Source: Agapetus fuscipes (lineage: Eukaryota > Arthropoda > Insecta > Trichoptera > Glossosomatidae). Taken from it: a stretch of 64,000 nt of DNA. The stretch lies in assembly GCA_951799405.1 (NCBI GenBank), contig OX637345.1, positions 6,820,001-6,884,000 of the forward strand, read 5' to 3'. Within the stretch, counting starts at the first letter, position 1; each line of letters opens with the position of its first letter. Made by a program: the position numbers and the translations under genes. Of the stretch, positions 42,330 to 52,422 are shown piece by piece. Under the pieces are notes generated by a model, which had not been told where the DNA came from, searched no databases, and saw only the letters and a list, made by a program, of their open reading frames with translations.

Positions 42330-42924
42330 TATTTATTTAAAAGTCTAATTATTTATTCCGGAATGTATATTTGCCTACACACACTGCACGCGTCTGTCGT
42401 TTAGGTGTGTTTACACTGAATCGAACCAGTGTTGCATTGTTGAAAGTGCCATTAAACGGCATTCTGCACTCCTTTGTTTCCTGCGCGCCGTTTTAGTGCA
42501 ACTTATTTCACCGATCTGTAAACAAATGAATTTTTAAGCTCATTAGCATTGAACCCTTATTTATAAACAATGCTATGCAAAAGTTTATTGCTGCATAACG
42601 TCGTCATATCAAATGACAACTAACAATTGTTTTCTGTTTGTTAGAAGGTACACATAATTAGAAAGCACCGTTTTTGTGGTGTTAAATCTCAAGGGACCTC
42701 TTAAATCACTGATAAGATTTTTCTGTAAATATGCGTGTTTGCACATAGACAGGATCCAGATTTTGCCTTCCTCACATTATGAGGTAGTTTGTTCCGCTGC
42801 TTGTCTGATGGTGCAGCTGATCCAAGTCGACCGCGCCATTCCCCACAGATCTGAGTCTATGACGCCTCAAATACATCTCAACGAGTGAGAACATGTCAGC
42901 CAAATATATAGTAGTGGCACCTTT
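42330..42924. other. Unassigned DNA
   Basis: No strong match to the other families. 42770-42890 may hold a decayed LINE fragment (reversed, DQLHHQTSSGTN). Confidence 0.35.
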
Positions 42925-43110
42925 TACAGCTTTGTAAAAATACCAATAAACTTCTTCAAGAAATAGGCTAGAAAACCGCAGAAGACAAGAAGAGTTGGAG
43001 TCAAGATTCAACGTAGACTAAAGAGGAATATGAGTTGTAGTGACATCTAAAAATTAGATAAATCGAAGAATTTTATATAGCAGATAGTTAAAACTGTAGT
43101 CTGATATCTG
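42925..43110 (+). repeat. Repeat K, copy 1
   Basis: AATAAACTTCTTCAAGAAAT, AAGAAGAGTTGGAGTCAAG and CAACGTAGAC match 44040-44230, which is better preserved and open as a short frame (RLKSLSKKHEELKSRLKRRP). It may be a LINE ORF2 C-terminal remnant. Confidence 0.5.
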
Positions 43111-43257
43111 ACGACCACAATGGTAATCTTTTTATTAATTAGCGGAGACACAAACCACAATGATTGTGGTGCTCTTTCCAAGAATAGGTTTTGGACCAGT
43201 AGCCTTGCAAATAAAATTAAAAACTGTCAATATTCCTAGGGTAACAGTTACAATATT

Positions 43258-43435
43258 TATAGTATGAGGCTGACCACCTATACAGTAAAGAAAAATATAT
43301 TGATTAACTCTACCAGTGCCACCCTTTTTTTGGGGAAAGGCGTAAAAGTTTCAATTTTTATATTAATTTTGTTATTACACATGCAGCTTGTCTAATAGCA
43401 AATCTTTGCAACGTACATGATATAATCTATAATCT
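43258..43435 (+). repeat. C-element, decayed
   Basis: AGTATGAGGCTGACCACC to AATCTTTGCAACGTAC. Its tail abuts the tail of the next, inverted copy. Confidence 0.65.
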
Positions 43436-43675
43436 ATAATCTAAGTTGCAAGGATATATTCATTTAAAGCTCTCAGATTTATGCCCACAAACCAACAAGT
43501 GTAGTTCGCGCTTACAAATGCTGAATGTGTACTTACAAATAAAATCCAAACCTCAAATGAACATAAGCCCCACAACTTTTGCCGACCTTCCCTGAAACAG
43601 GGGTGACATTGGCAAAGTGAACCATTTTTTACAGTATGGGTGGTCAGCCTCATACCAACCTATAAGTCAAGGAAT
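43436..43675 (-). repeat. C-element, full length
   Basis: ATAATCTAAGTTGCAAGG to CATACCAACCTATAAGTCA; hairpins are present with minor changes. Confidence 0.88.
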
Positions 43676-43795
43676 ATGAATAATAAATTACATTTAAATA
43701 TAAAAAAGAACAAAACCTTACAAAGAAATCTATACAAAAAAAGTCAAAAATTTCCTATGCAAAAAATGTAGCAAATGAATACACCAACATTAGAA

Positions 43796-44000
43796 ATCAA
43801 CATTGCAGATTAGCTGCCACTTCTTCCTGTCCTTGCATACTTCTTTCATTTCATCCAGAGTCATAACCTTTTTCATACAAGTCCTCCTTTTATTATGACT
43901 CTGGATATCCCATTCATTCGCTATTTCAGAGATTTGATCCTTCCATACCCTTCTCGGTCTTCCTCTACCACGACATCCATCTATTCTAGCAACATGATAG
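43796..44000 (-). pseudogene. LINE C-terminal fragment
   Basis: Minus-strand reading GCRGRGRPRRVWKDQISEIA, then CMKKVMTLDEMKEVCKDRKK, a relative of the LINE at 22895-23393. A second member lies at 62735-63115. Confidence 0.7.
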
Positions 44001-44039
44001 GTTATAGAAAAACTATAACCATGCAACAAGGTGATAAAG

Positions 44040-44230
44040 GATGTCAACCAACTTCTTTAGGAGACTGAAAAGCCTCAGTAAGAAACATGAAGAGTTGAAG
44101 TCGAGGTTAAAACGTAGACCAAGGAGGCAAAACTGCAGGGTCACCAAAAAGCAAAATACAATTTTACATAGCGGGTTAACATTAAAGTCAGATGATTTTC
44201 TCGTAGTCGCCAGGTCATTAACAACAAAAG
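44040..44230 (+). repeat. Repeat K, copy 2
   Basis: CAACTTCTTTAGGAGACTG to ATTAACAACAAAAGCCCGC; see copy 1 at 42925. Confidence 0.5.
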
Positions 44231-44264
44231 CCCGCTGCAGCATTGTGCTTCCTTTGTTTCCCAC

Positions 44265-44470
44265 ATTTGTCGTGGACTAATCCATCATCACGGTAACGGC
44301 CATTGACACAAATGGCGCTTTCTGGAAATGTGAAATGATTAATGGGAGCATAATCCAAACGGTTCCGGGCCTTGCGTCAATTTACACCGCTGCGTCATGA
44401 CAGGGACGGCAGATTTCAATTTGATTAAAATCACAATCCCTACTCTTTCCCTTTGTAATGTTATCATATA
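44265..44470. other. Repeat-free block, possible regulatory sequence
   Basis: AATGATTAATGGGAGCATAA, AAACGGTTCCGGGCC, GCGTCATGACAGGGACGGC and TTTGATTAAAATCACAATCC have mixed composition and no match in the window. About 11 kb downstream of unc-4; function is inferred only from composition. Confidence 0.3.
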
Positions 44471-44669
44471 AAATTGTCGATGCTATGGTCTTTAAGTAAG
44501 GTGTTGGCACTTGAATTAGCGTTTGTGAAACAAGCGCAAGTCTGTCATGTTCTATTAAAAAGATAACTTTGAACCAGGTTCAACATACGTCATTGAGTAA
44601 TTATTAATGAATTTTAACAAGTAACTGATAAATAATTAATTGATGATGTGAATACTTGATTCTGGCCAG

Positions 44670-44915
44670 GTATGAGGCTGGTATGAGGCTGACTATGTAA
44701 AAATCGGTTCACTTTTGCCAATGCCACCCCGGTTCAGGGAACGGCGGCAGGAGTTGCAAGGTTTATGTTCATGTGAGGTTTTGCTTATTTGTATGCACAC
44801 ATGCAGAATGTGTAGGTGCGAACCTACATGTGCCTGTCTGTGGGCATGCATTTAATATGAGCCTTAAATGTTAACATATCTTTGTAGCTTTGATTGTAGA
44901 TTATAGATTGGTGAA
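44670..44915 (+). repeat. C-element, GTAGG/CCTAC hairpin subfamily
   Basis: GGTATGAGGCTGGTATGAGG (14-bp duplication at the start) to CTTTGATTGTAGATTATAG; hairpin GTGTAGG-TGCGAA-CCTACAT. Confidence 0.85.
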
Positions 44916-44984
44916 TTGCATCTATCTTAACGAATATATTTAAAAAATAATAAAATAAAGGTAGCTTGATAAGGCTGCGTATTA

Positions 44985-45130
44985 TACCTATCTATCTATA
45001 ATTAGTCTATGATGCAAACAAAAACTAACATTTATGACTCATAATAAATGTATCCCCACAAGCAGACACGCTTTAGTTTGGGCTTACACATTACGCACGT
45101 GAACTTCCAAAGTTGAAACCCAAGAACTCT
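44985..45130 (-). repeat. C-element fragment
   Basis: TAGTCTATGATGCAAACAAA to ACACATTACGCACGTGAAC. Confidence 0.6.
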
Positions 45131-46427
45131 TGGCATTATTACTACATCCTCTTATTTTTTCTTTGTCTTTGTTACGTTACAAAACAAATAATCATAACAA
45201 ATAGTAAGAGGGTTTTAAACTGAATAGACCGAGGTTGCCGTCGCTAAATGGTTTGAACAGGAGCCTTTTTGAATCAAGTACCTACTCCAAAGATTCCCCC
45301 TATCTTACTACATAGATAAATAGACGACAATAATTCGGATTCAGTCAGAAAGTATCAGAACTTCGAGGCAGTTACAGTATAGTAAGGAAACGTAAGCAAG
45401 ATAGAAGAAGAAGAAAGTAAGAAAAAACAAAATAAAAAGCCATGAACCTTTAAAAAAATAAAAAAATAAAAAATAAACCTTGGTTGCAACTCAAAAGCAA
45501 AATTTCAAGCATCTGAAGCTAAACGTGAAATAATGTTAGAATATCGAGTATGCTTGCTTTATGGGGATTATTATTTTTCGGGATTTCGCCTCCAGTTGTT
45601 GGAAACCCTGTTTCAGGCCATTAAGAATTCACAAATTGTGAATAGATGAAAAGTAAAACAAGTTCATAAATCAAATACCAAATTAATGTCTTCTATAAGA
45701 TTGACTTTTGCTATATTTAATGTTGTTTATTTTATGTAATCAGATAAAAGTATTTCCAAATCCAAATCCAAAAGTAGGTACATTGTTATTTTAACTCCCT
45801 TATAAAATCCACTGATTATCTCAGTACAGGGCTTTGACTGTTAGCTATAATCTAAGTTGCAAAGATAAGTAGACACGTGTAAGTTCTAAAAAAGAATATA
45901 CCATTGAACTATATGTTATTTATATAAAGCAAACAGGAGGTGAAAAAATACCTATAAAAATACTAATAAACTAAAAAAAAATATTAAAATAAAATAAACT
46001 GAAGGCTTTTAGCCGCCAACATTTCAGATCAAATGTCAATTTTTTAGGGAATCGCAGCTGTTTTGCAATTTCAAAATAATTTCCTGGTAGCAAAATAGGT
46101 GTTATCAAATTCAAAACTGTATTCTATTTTTTAAATTCAATACCTTCTGCTTTTTGATTGGTCAGACTTTTGAATTTCGAATCCTACAGCTCTATGATTC
46201 GTGAAAATTAAGTATAAACCTCCCCCTTGAGACGGAGACTGAGTCATTTCGTGAAAAGACGTCCTGCGGAAAGTTTCAGGAGATCTGCCTGAAAAATAAT
46301 TATTTACTATTTCGGTGTTTATTTCCATTAAAGTAACAACAAGATTTACTAAACCGTCACAAAGATGTAGCATGTCACCATCAGTAGACATAACTCCACT
46401 TTCAGGCTCTGTTAGACGCAAACACAA
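45131..46427. other. AT-rich DNA with one C-element scrap
   Basis: 45845-45885 (CTATAATCTAAGTTGCAAAG, GTAGACACGTGTAAG) is a reversed C-element tail. The rest is unassigned. Confidence 0.45.
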
Positions 46428-46797
46428 CTAAGCTACACATATAGTGTAACTTCTTGCCTGCGTTATCCCCGAAGGGGTCGCATGTGGCGCTTAGGGACCT
46501 ATTTATTTTTACAGGTAAGGAGGCCGACCTCACACCAACCACTTTCAGTTGAAGTGGGGGTTTCCCAGCTCCCGGGGGGGCTGGTTCTTATTTCTTGTGA
46601 AGGCTGAGTAAACCTTTGAGATCGAACCCTTGCTCTCGGCATGGAATGCAAGCATTCTACCAATTGAGCTATCGACCTTTTTACGAGCTTGATCGTCGTC
46701 GCTACAAAGCGCCAATTCTCAAGCAAGACCCAGTTGCTGTAAGGCACAACCTTCTCATTCAGAGTCCGCAGTGTTACCACTGAGCTACGGACCGGTA
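46428..46797 (-). repeat. SINE-B followed by SINE-A, both minus
   Basis: 46428-46677: ATTTATTTTTACAG then GTAAGGAGG on the plus strand, and a GTCGATAGCTCAATTGG head. 46680-46797: the SINE-A head and part of the body (AAAGCGCCAATTCTCAAGC to GAGCTACGGACCGG) with an internal deletion. Confidence 0.8.
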
Positions 46798-46984
46798 AGA
46801 GCTACAGACAAAATTACATTTTCATGAAAGCTGATATGGCTTGCTCCATTCAGTTTTAATTGTTTTTTGTCATCTGCCAATGCAAATTGAGTGAACAGTC
46901 TAGATATTTGAAGCTGTTCATCTATCACTTTATGCCTATCACAATCAAGAGGATTTTTTTCTTCATCTATTTCTTGTATCAGAT
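46798..46984. other. Unassigned DNA
   Basis: Nothing recognised. Confidence 0.4.
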
Positions 46985-47325
46985 CGAAAGCTGTTTATTG
47001 CGGAGCTATCTCCTGTGATGCAGAAGACCAGCTGTTCTTGCATCTTTTGGGTGGGAGGCTTGAACGACGCTGGTCGTCTGATATTTCCTTTACCACGATT
47101 CGGGTTATCCTACTCGGTCTATACGTGGTCCCTTCAGAACCATCTCCTCGTCCTACTCCATCTGAAGATGTCCTCAGTGTTGAACATGCTTCTGATTTCT
47201 GAGTTCCTAATCGGTCTTTCAGTGTTTTTGCAGCAATGGCGCGGAGCATTTTCATCAAAGATGTTCTGAGTAGGCTCTTGGTTCTTGAAGTGTCTGCTCC
47301 TGTCTCCACTCCGTATGCCATGATA
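46985..47325 (-). pseudogene. LINE C-terminal fragment, frameshifted
   Basis: Minus-strand reading YGVETGADTSRTKSLLRTSL, then KMLRAIAAKTLKDR, the YGxEx and LRxIxGKTLxDR region of an insect LINE ORF2, with later frame changes. Confidence 0.65.
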
Positions 47326-47545
47326 TTTCGTCTTTTTTTTCAAACCATTGCATTCAGCTTAGAATGTGAACTCTCTACTGACTGCTCTATCGACCAGTCA
47401 TCATCATTTTACTCAAAAAAACTATCGAATTCTACACTACGTCATCGTAGTCTTTGTTTATCTTATGTCCATCAGAGGTAATTTCACATGAGCAATGTTT
47501 GTATGTGTACTGGTTCAATGTGTCTTATGAATGCTGGAAATTGAT

Positions 47546-47770
47546 GATAAAGAAAAACAGTTTTGTTTTCGATTACGTGAGTATATTTTTATATACCACA
47601 ACCGGTTTCGCAAACATCCGTTCGCATCATCAGGTTTTTATTCTCAGGATAGATGTTTGCGAAACCGGTTGTGGTATATAAAAATATACTCACGTAATCG
47701 AAAACAAAACTGTTTTTCTTTATCATTAATGATGAACGATTACAAAGTTAATGCCTCTACAATCAATAAA
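47546..47770. mobile_element. PLE-like inverted pair (225 bp) with 13-bp target duplications
   Basis: Arms 47546-47618 and 47652-47724 are essentially perfect reverse complements around a 33-nt loop. The right arm extends as an unpaired tail to CAATAAA at 47770. GCTGGAAATTGAT flanks the element exactly (47533-47545 and 47771-47783). Pre-insertion sequence is known from repeat F copies. The architecture, outward arms, one longer tail and a 13-bp duplication, is the same as at 16412-16833, but the sequence differs. Confidence 0.75.
47600..47633 (-). ncRNA. Hammerhead-ribozyme-like core
   Basis: On the minus strand: CTGATGA, one extra base, stem II GCGAAC-GGAT-GTTTGC (one G-U pair), GAA, self-complementary ACCGGT, then T at the cleavage position. 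A convincing stem I is not seen. The right arm repeats only the part from stem II onwards. Confidence 0.45.
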
Positions 47771-48224
47771 GCTGGAAATTGATTTTAAAAACATTTGAAG
47801 ACTACAGGGAAAGAACAAGGTATGGCAGTTGAAGAACATTTAGAGTAAATCAAAATATATTTTTTTAAATCATGATTAGGTACCTATAGCCTGTTACAAA
47901 GAACCGGAAACACCGCCATAAACTGTGATAGCGACTGTTATTGCATTACAGATTTTGCAGAGTTTTTGATACACACAGATGCCACTAGATTTCACTTTTT
48001 TTCTTACAAACTTATTTTCTTATTTTTGCTGACATTTCTTGTTTTTCCCTGTAGTCTTCATTTGGAACAACTCTCACATTATCGATATTAACATGTTTTT
48101 CTTAGCTCAGAATGTGTAGAATGTGATTCTTAAGACAATGTCATTGAAAGGCCATCTTTGATACAAACGGTAGGTAAGCCAAACAAGCACTGGGTACTTT
48201 TTCTGGCACATAATCACAAGAAAC

Positions 48225-48435
48225 CCCGGCACCACATAATGGAGTGCGCGCCTTTTCACTCGGCGCGGCCTGCGTACGTCATTAGGCCGTGATTGATGTC
48301 AGGTTTGAGCTTTCACGACTTGTGGGTGAAGCTTGGTGTGCTGGTGAGCGGGCGATCACTTAATTATGCTCCCGACTCCGCCCTTGATGTTGGGAAACGG
48401 AGAAACACGAATTAGAGCCGAGTCATTACTAATTC
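48225..48435. other. GC-richer repeat-free block
   Basis: GAGTGCGCGCCTTTTCACTC, GCGCGGCCTGCGTACGTC, GCTCCCGACTCCGCCC; no match in the window. Possible regulatory sequence. Confidence 0.3.
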
Positions 48436-48519
48436 CTTAACAACTCAATCAAAATATATTTATGTTTTGCTCAAACACTGTAACACATTAGGCAATTTCT
48501 CTACATACAAGAAATTAGA

Positions 48520-48630
48520 TCATGCCTTTTGTATTGCCGGTCCTCTGTTGTGGGATGCCTTGCCGCACAAGCTGAGGGCTGTGAAGGGTGCAAATGTGTT
48601 TAACTCAAAATTGCTGTCCTTGCAGTGAAT
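48520..48630 (+). pseudogene. LINE C-terminal fragment
   Basis: Reading AFCIAGPLLWDALPHKLRAV, then FNSKLLSLQ and a stop, the ORF2 C-terminus of a CR1/Jockey-like LINE. Confidence 0.65.
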
Positions 48631-48779
48631 TCACAACAAGTACATGAAAAACTGGCATTATTTTCTACTATTTCATTTTCTTTCGTTTGGACAATTATAT
48701 TAATTTTTAAAACTGAACAAATTTCAAAACTTAATTTAAATCGGATATTTAACGAACCGTTTAGAGAGAACTTACATCA

Positions 48780-48824
48780 TTCTCGACGTTTCGTCAGCGA
48801 CGTAGCCGACGTCTTCAGGAGAAA
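48780..48824 (-). ncRNA. Hammerhead-ribozyme-like core, single copy
   Basis: On the minus strand: TTCTC (stem I), CTGAAGA, an extra C, stem II GTCGGC-TACGTC-GCTGAC, GAA, self-complementary ACGT, C, then GAGAA pairing with TTCTC. All invariant core bases of the hammerhead are present apart from the one-base insertion seen in all copies here. No inverted partner was found. Confidence 0.5.
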
Positions 48825-48914
48825 ATCCTCTCTGCACGACGACTGAGGATGAACTGAATTTGAAAACACTATTGTCACAAATCACTGCCTACCTTCTTTC
48901 GTTTACCTTTTTTT

Positions 48915-49165
48915 TTGGATCTATAATCTAAGCTGCAAAGATATGTTAACAGTTACGGCTCATATTAAATGCATGCCCACAGACAGGCACATGTAGGTTC
49001 GCGCCTACACATTCTGCATATGTGCATACAAAAAAATAAATAAAACTCACATAAACATAAACCTTTCAACTCTTGCCGCCTTTCCCTGAAATCGCGGTGG
49101 CATTGGCAAAAGTGAACCAATTTTTACAGCACGGGGGGTCAGCCTCATACCAACCTATCAGTCAA
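48915..49165 (-). repeat. C-element, GTAGG/CCTAC hairpin subfamily
   Basis: CTATAATCTAAGCTGCAAAG to CATACCAACCTATCAGTC. Confidence 0.85.
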
Positions 49166-49329
49166 CGATCAGTATCTCTCTGTAGGTATTGTTTGTTTCT
49201 CGATGCTTTATTCTATTATATGCACAAAATTATTATCCATATTTACTTTTTTTGTATTCAACATGTGTTTAAAGTGTACCTACGTTTTATATGGCTAGTC
49301 ACGTATTGCACTCTCCGCGTGACTACAAT

Positions 49330-49645
49330 GAAATAAAGATGGTTTGGGCATGTGAAAAGAATTAATGATGAGAGACTGACAAAGTATAATATATGTACAG
49401 AAAAAGTGTGAAAGGAAATAGAGGTAACGGACGACCGAGAAAAAAATGAAATGATCGAATTGAGGAGATTGTGAAAGAATGAGAAAGGTACACAAAGTGA
49501 GTGTAAAAAAAGAAAATGTATTAAAAAGGTGATAGATATGAATGAATTGAAAGAGGTATTATGTAAGGATAGGAAGAAATAGATGCAGAAGCTCTAACCA
49601 CCCTTAGTGGAATGGCGACAGAGTTACAGTTACAGTTGTAAAACT
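49330..49645 (+). mobile_element. LINE 3' end with GTTACA tail, decayed
   Basis: ATGGTTTGGGCATGTGAAAAG, GAATTGAAAGAGG, CAGAAGCTCTAACCACCC, GGAATGGCGACAGAG and GTTACAGTTACAGTTGT. Same family as 22895-23393; the frame is broken. Confidence 0.75.
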
Positions 49646-49649
49646 TGCA

Positions 49650-50210
49650 GAATAAAAAACAAGTGCTGTAAAAATTGTGGAGCATTAACGTCGCCAGAAA
49701 CGGCGTAACCAAATTGTTTTTTATCCGCTCTTGGATCTAGGCGTCCCTCTGCAATTTGGGCCGTATTTATTGTTGGTAATAACTCTATTATTTCGGAGGG
49801 TGGCGGGGGGTAGGGTTGTGGTGTGATTTTCTGGCATTAAAATGTAAGTTTCACCCCCCCCCCCTAGAGAGTCCGACAGCGATCGCTTAAAAAACCACTA
49901 AGAATTGTGGTGTAAATTTTGTGTATGAAATGAATAAATTTTTATGTTTTCTTTTAATATACAGGGTGCTTGATTTTTTTAATAAATTTGTGGAAAGGAA
50001 TGCAATTTCACAAACTATTTTTTGATTGGCCAGAAACAGGTATTATTAACTTTATCATTAAAAAAATATCATATAAATAAATCTCAGTTTGGTTTATTTA
50101 GTGGGCTCTGTTTTGTGTGAATTTCCCCTGAAGAGTCCTCTACAGTCTACATGGTTGTTTTATTTGCTATTGAGTGCCAATTTCACAAAACAAAATCCAA
50201 TAATGAACCC
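49650..50210. other. Mostly unassigned DNA
   Basis: Contains a C-run block (49800-49865) and, at 49975-50045, the AAATTTGTGGAAAGGAATGC repeat shared with 3655-3720. A SINE-A-like scrap lies at 50090-50160. Confidence 0.4.
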
Positions 50211-50211
50211 A

Positions 50212-50430
50212 CCCATACTGTAAAAAATGGTTCACTTTGCCAATGTCACCCCTGTTTCAGGGAAGGTCGGCAAGAGTTGGAGGGCTTATGTCCATTTGAG
50301 ATTGGGTATTAATATTGTAGGCCCACATGCGGCATGTGTTAGCGCGAACTTATACATGTCTGCTTGTGGGAATGCGTTTAAAATGAATCTGAAATGATAT
50401 AGTATATCTTTGCAGCTTAGATTCAGATTT
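50212..50430 (+). repeat. C-element
   Basis: CCCATACTGTAAAAAATGG to CTTTGCAGCTTAGATTCAG. Confidence 0.85.
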
Positions 50431-50434
50431 AGAT

Positions 50435-50530
50435 TTTTTTTTTTTTTTAAGAAATCCTGTGCGGGAGACTCCCTAGATTCTAAAGACTCTAGGGGTCTAT
50501 GACACTTGTTGTAGTGCCGCAGAGGTGTAC
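50435..50530 (-). mobile_element. LINE 3' UTR and poly(A) tail
   Basis: On the minus strand: GCACTACAACAAGTGTCATA, GACCCCTAGAGTC, TCCCGCACAGGATTTCTT, then the A-run. Same end as 20890-21197. Confidence 0.7.
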
Positions 50531-50762
50531 GAGCTTGGTCGTCGCTACAAAGCGCCAATACTCAAGCAAGACCCAGTTGCTGTAAGGCTAGATGGACCTT
50601 TGGTGACCGGTCATTGGTAAAGGTTTTATGAATTTTTCAACCCAGCGAAGAGCATATTCGAAATATAAATGGTATATTTTTGTGCTCCGCCGGGATCCGA
50701 ATCCACAACCTTCCATTTACGAGTCCGAAGTGTTGCCACTACGGACTACAGACCGGTCCAAG
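50526..50762 (-). repeat. SINE-A, lacking its 3' tail
   Basis: From ACGAGCTTGGTCGTCGCTAC to TACGGACTACAGACCGGTCC; the head borders the 5S-like sequence. Confidence 0.88.
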
Positions 50763-50764
50763 AT

Positions 50765-50885
50765 GCCAACGACACGCGGTGTACCTGAGCGGTTACCCAT
50801 CCAAGCACTGACCACGCCCAATGTTGCTTAACTTCGGTGATCTATGGGAACCGGTGCTTTCAACATTCATTTCAACGTCGTTGAC
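50765..50885 (-). rRNA. 5S rRNA-like sequence, dispersed copy, possibly a pseudogene
   Basis: The minus strand is 121 nt long, the normal 5S length. Ends GTCAACGAC and GTCGTTGGC pair over 9 bp as helix I. The internal control region is recognisable: GATCACCGAAGTTAAGCAAC, GTGCTTGGATGGGTAACCGC. Positions 10-30 diverge from typical insect 5S and there is no T-run terminator just after the 3' end, so it may be a retroposed copy or the head of a 5S-derived SINE. Confidence 0.75.
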
Positions 50886-50954
50886 AAGATTTAAAACTTT
50901 TGTGATTTTTTTATTACAGTCGCTTTTAGTATTTTGTTTAATTGTTGAAGAATG

Positions 50955-51178
50955 GTTTGCTATGAGGCAGACCCTGCATTTTTTAAAAACTTTGTTCACT
51001 ATTGTCAATGCCACCCCGGTTACACGGAGATGCAGCAGGAGCTGCAAGGTCAAGTTCATGTGAGGTTTGATTTATTTTGTAAGTACATACGCAGCATGTG
51101 TAAATGTGAACTTACGCGTGTCTGCTTGTGGGCGAGTATTAAATATCAATATATCTTTGCAACTTAGATTGTAGATAA
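50955..51178 (+). repeat. C-element
   Basis: TTTGCTATGAGGCAGACCC to CTTTGCAACTTAGATTGTAG. Confidence 0.8.
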
Positions 51179-51316
51179 ACTTTTCAACCGTACAAAAATC
51201 ATTTTTTAAATTACTTGATTTCTTCATGCTACGATAGTACTTAATCGAACTCATTACATACAGACTACGAGTCGTAAGCGTTCACCAATAGACTATGAAC
51301 CAGTTGCCGTATTTGC

Positions 51317-51584
51317 ATATCGATACCTCAAAGGTAAAACTGAATAATTGACATATAAGCTAACGTCGCTTCGGTTTCTCAGATAAATGCACCTTTTTCA
51401 TATTTTCTAAGAGAGAAATCACTAAAAAAATGTAAAAATCCTGTAGTTTAGAAGTTTTTCATGAGTACTGCCTTATAATTAGTTCACTTACTATGAGAAG
51501 TTACTCCCAATAAAATGTTTTATCTGCGATTTCTCACATCAGTGAATCAGCACTTATTCAGTCTTACCTTTAAAGTGGCGATAT
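51317..51584. mobile_element. MITE with about 31-bp imperfect TIRs
   Basis: Left end ATATCGATACCTCAAAGG and right end CCTTTAAAGTGGCGATAT are imperfect reverse complements, continuing through AAAACTGAATAA and TTATTCAGTCTT. A related end lies at 58540-58625 (ATATCGCCACCTTAAAGC). No target duplication was seen. Confidence 0.6.
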
Positions 51585-52300
51585 GTCCAAGAAAGTAAGA
51601 GAATTGTCCTGTCCTAATTAAATAAAAAGATCTCGTTATAAACACAAAGAAAATGATGCATGAAAAGAATTCCGAGTTATATTAAATGTTAAAGAGCCTC
51701 CAGTGTTCCTTTTAAACAAGACAAAAGAAGTTAATTATTATTATTGCAAAATATCAAAAGAAATGCACATTTTCTTGTTTTTAAATTACTTTAATAACCA
51801 TAATTAGAGAAGTTGCAATCTTGCAAAATATATTATTTACAAAACAGTTACTTTAAATATATTTTTGCGATAAAACATTGTATTGAAAATGCAGCACCCT
51901 GGGCGAAATTTATTGAAACAAAATTGGTTTTTTCTTTGTGTCTTACATACTTAAGTTTTGCGTAATTTTTTTTTTTTTGCATAAGACAAGAACTTTTTTT
52001 AAAGCTCTTGTATCGGAAAGGATGCTGGATAAGTGATCTCCTTTACAAGGTTAATAACTATAATATAATATAATATAAATATAAATATAATATAATAATA
52101 CATAATACCTACTAAGTATCGAGGTGTACGTCAATTTTTTGTTTACAAAATAATAATTCAAATTATATGTTTTATCTGTGTTGTTATATCTGAATTGGTG
52201 ATTAACGTGTAAAGCAAACTTGATTAGTTGTCTCTAATTGTTGGTGTTACTTTTTACCGTCTGCTTTTGTGTTTTTTTGCTAAAATAAAATATATATTCT
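51585..52300. other. AT-rich DNA and an ATAATATA simple repeat
   Basis: 52055-52110 is a TAATATAA-type microsatellite. The 5' end of the following LINE was not located precisely, but probably lies after it. Confidence 0.4.
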
Positions 52301-52422
52301 ATCACGTATACAATTAATAAGGGCTATTTTGGCAAATCTGTCATCAGTGCTTATAGCCAATTAGCGTCTCGCTGTAACAGGGTTGTCACTACAATTTGTG
52401 ATACCAAAAAATTGTGATAATA

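Larger units (their letters stand above)
47440..48195 (+). repeat. Repeat F copy 3, split by two insertions
   Basis: 47440-47545 and 47771-47800 match repeat F and flank the palindrome 47546-47770. The 3' part continues at 48058-48195 (CTCACATTATCGATATTAAC, ACAATGTCATTGAAAGGCC). The second interruption, 47801-48057, is unassigned. Confidence 0.7.
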
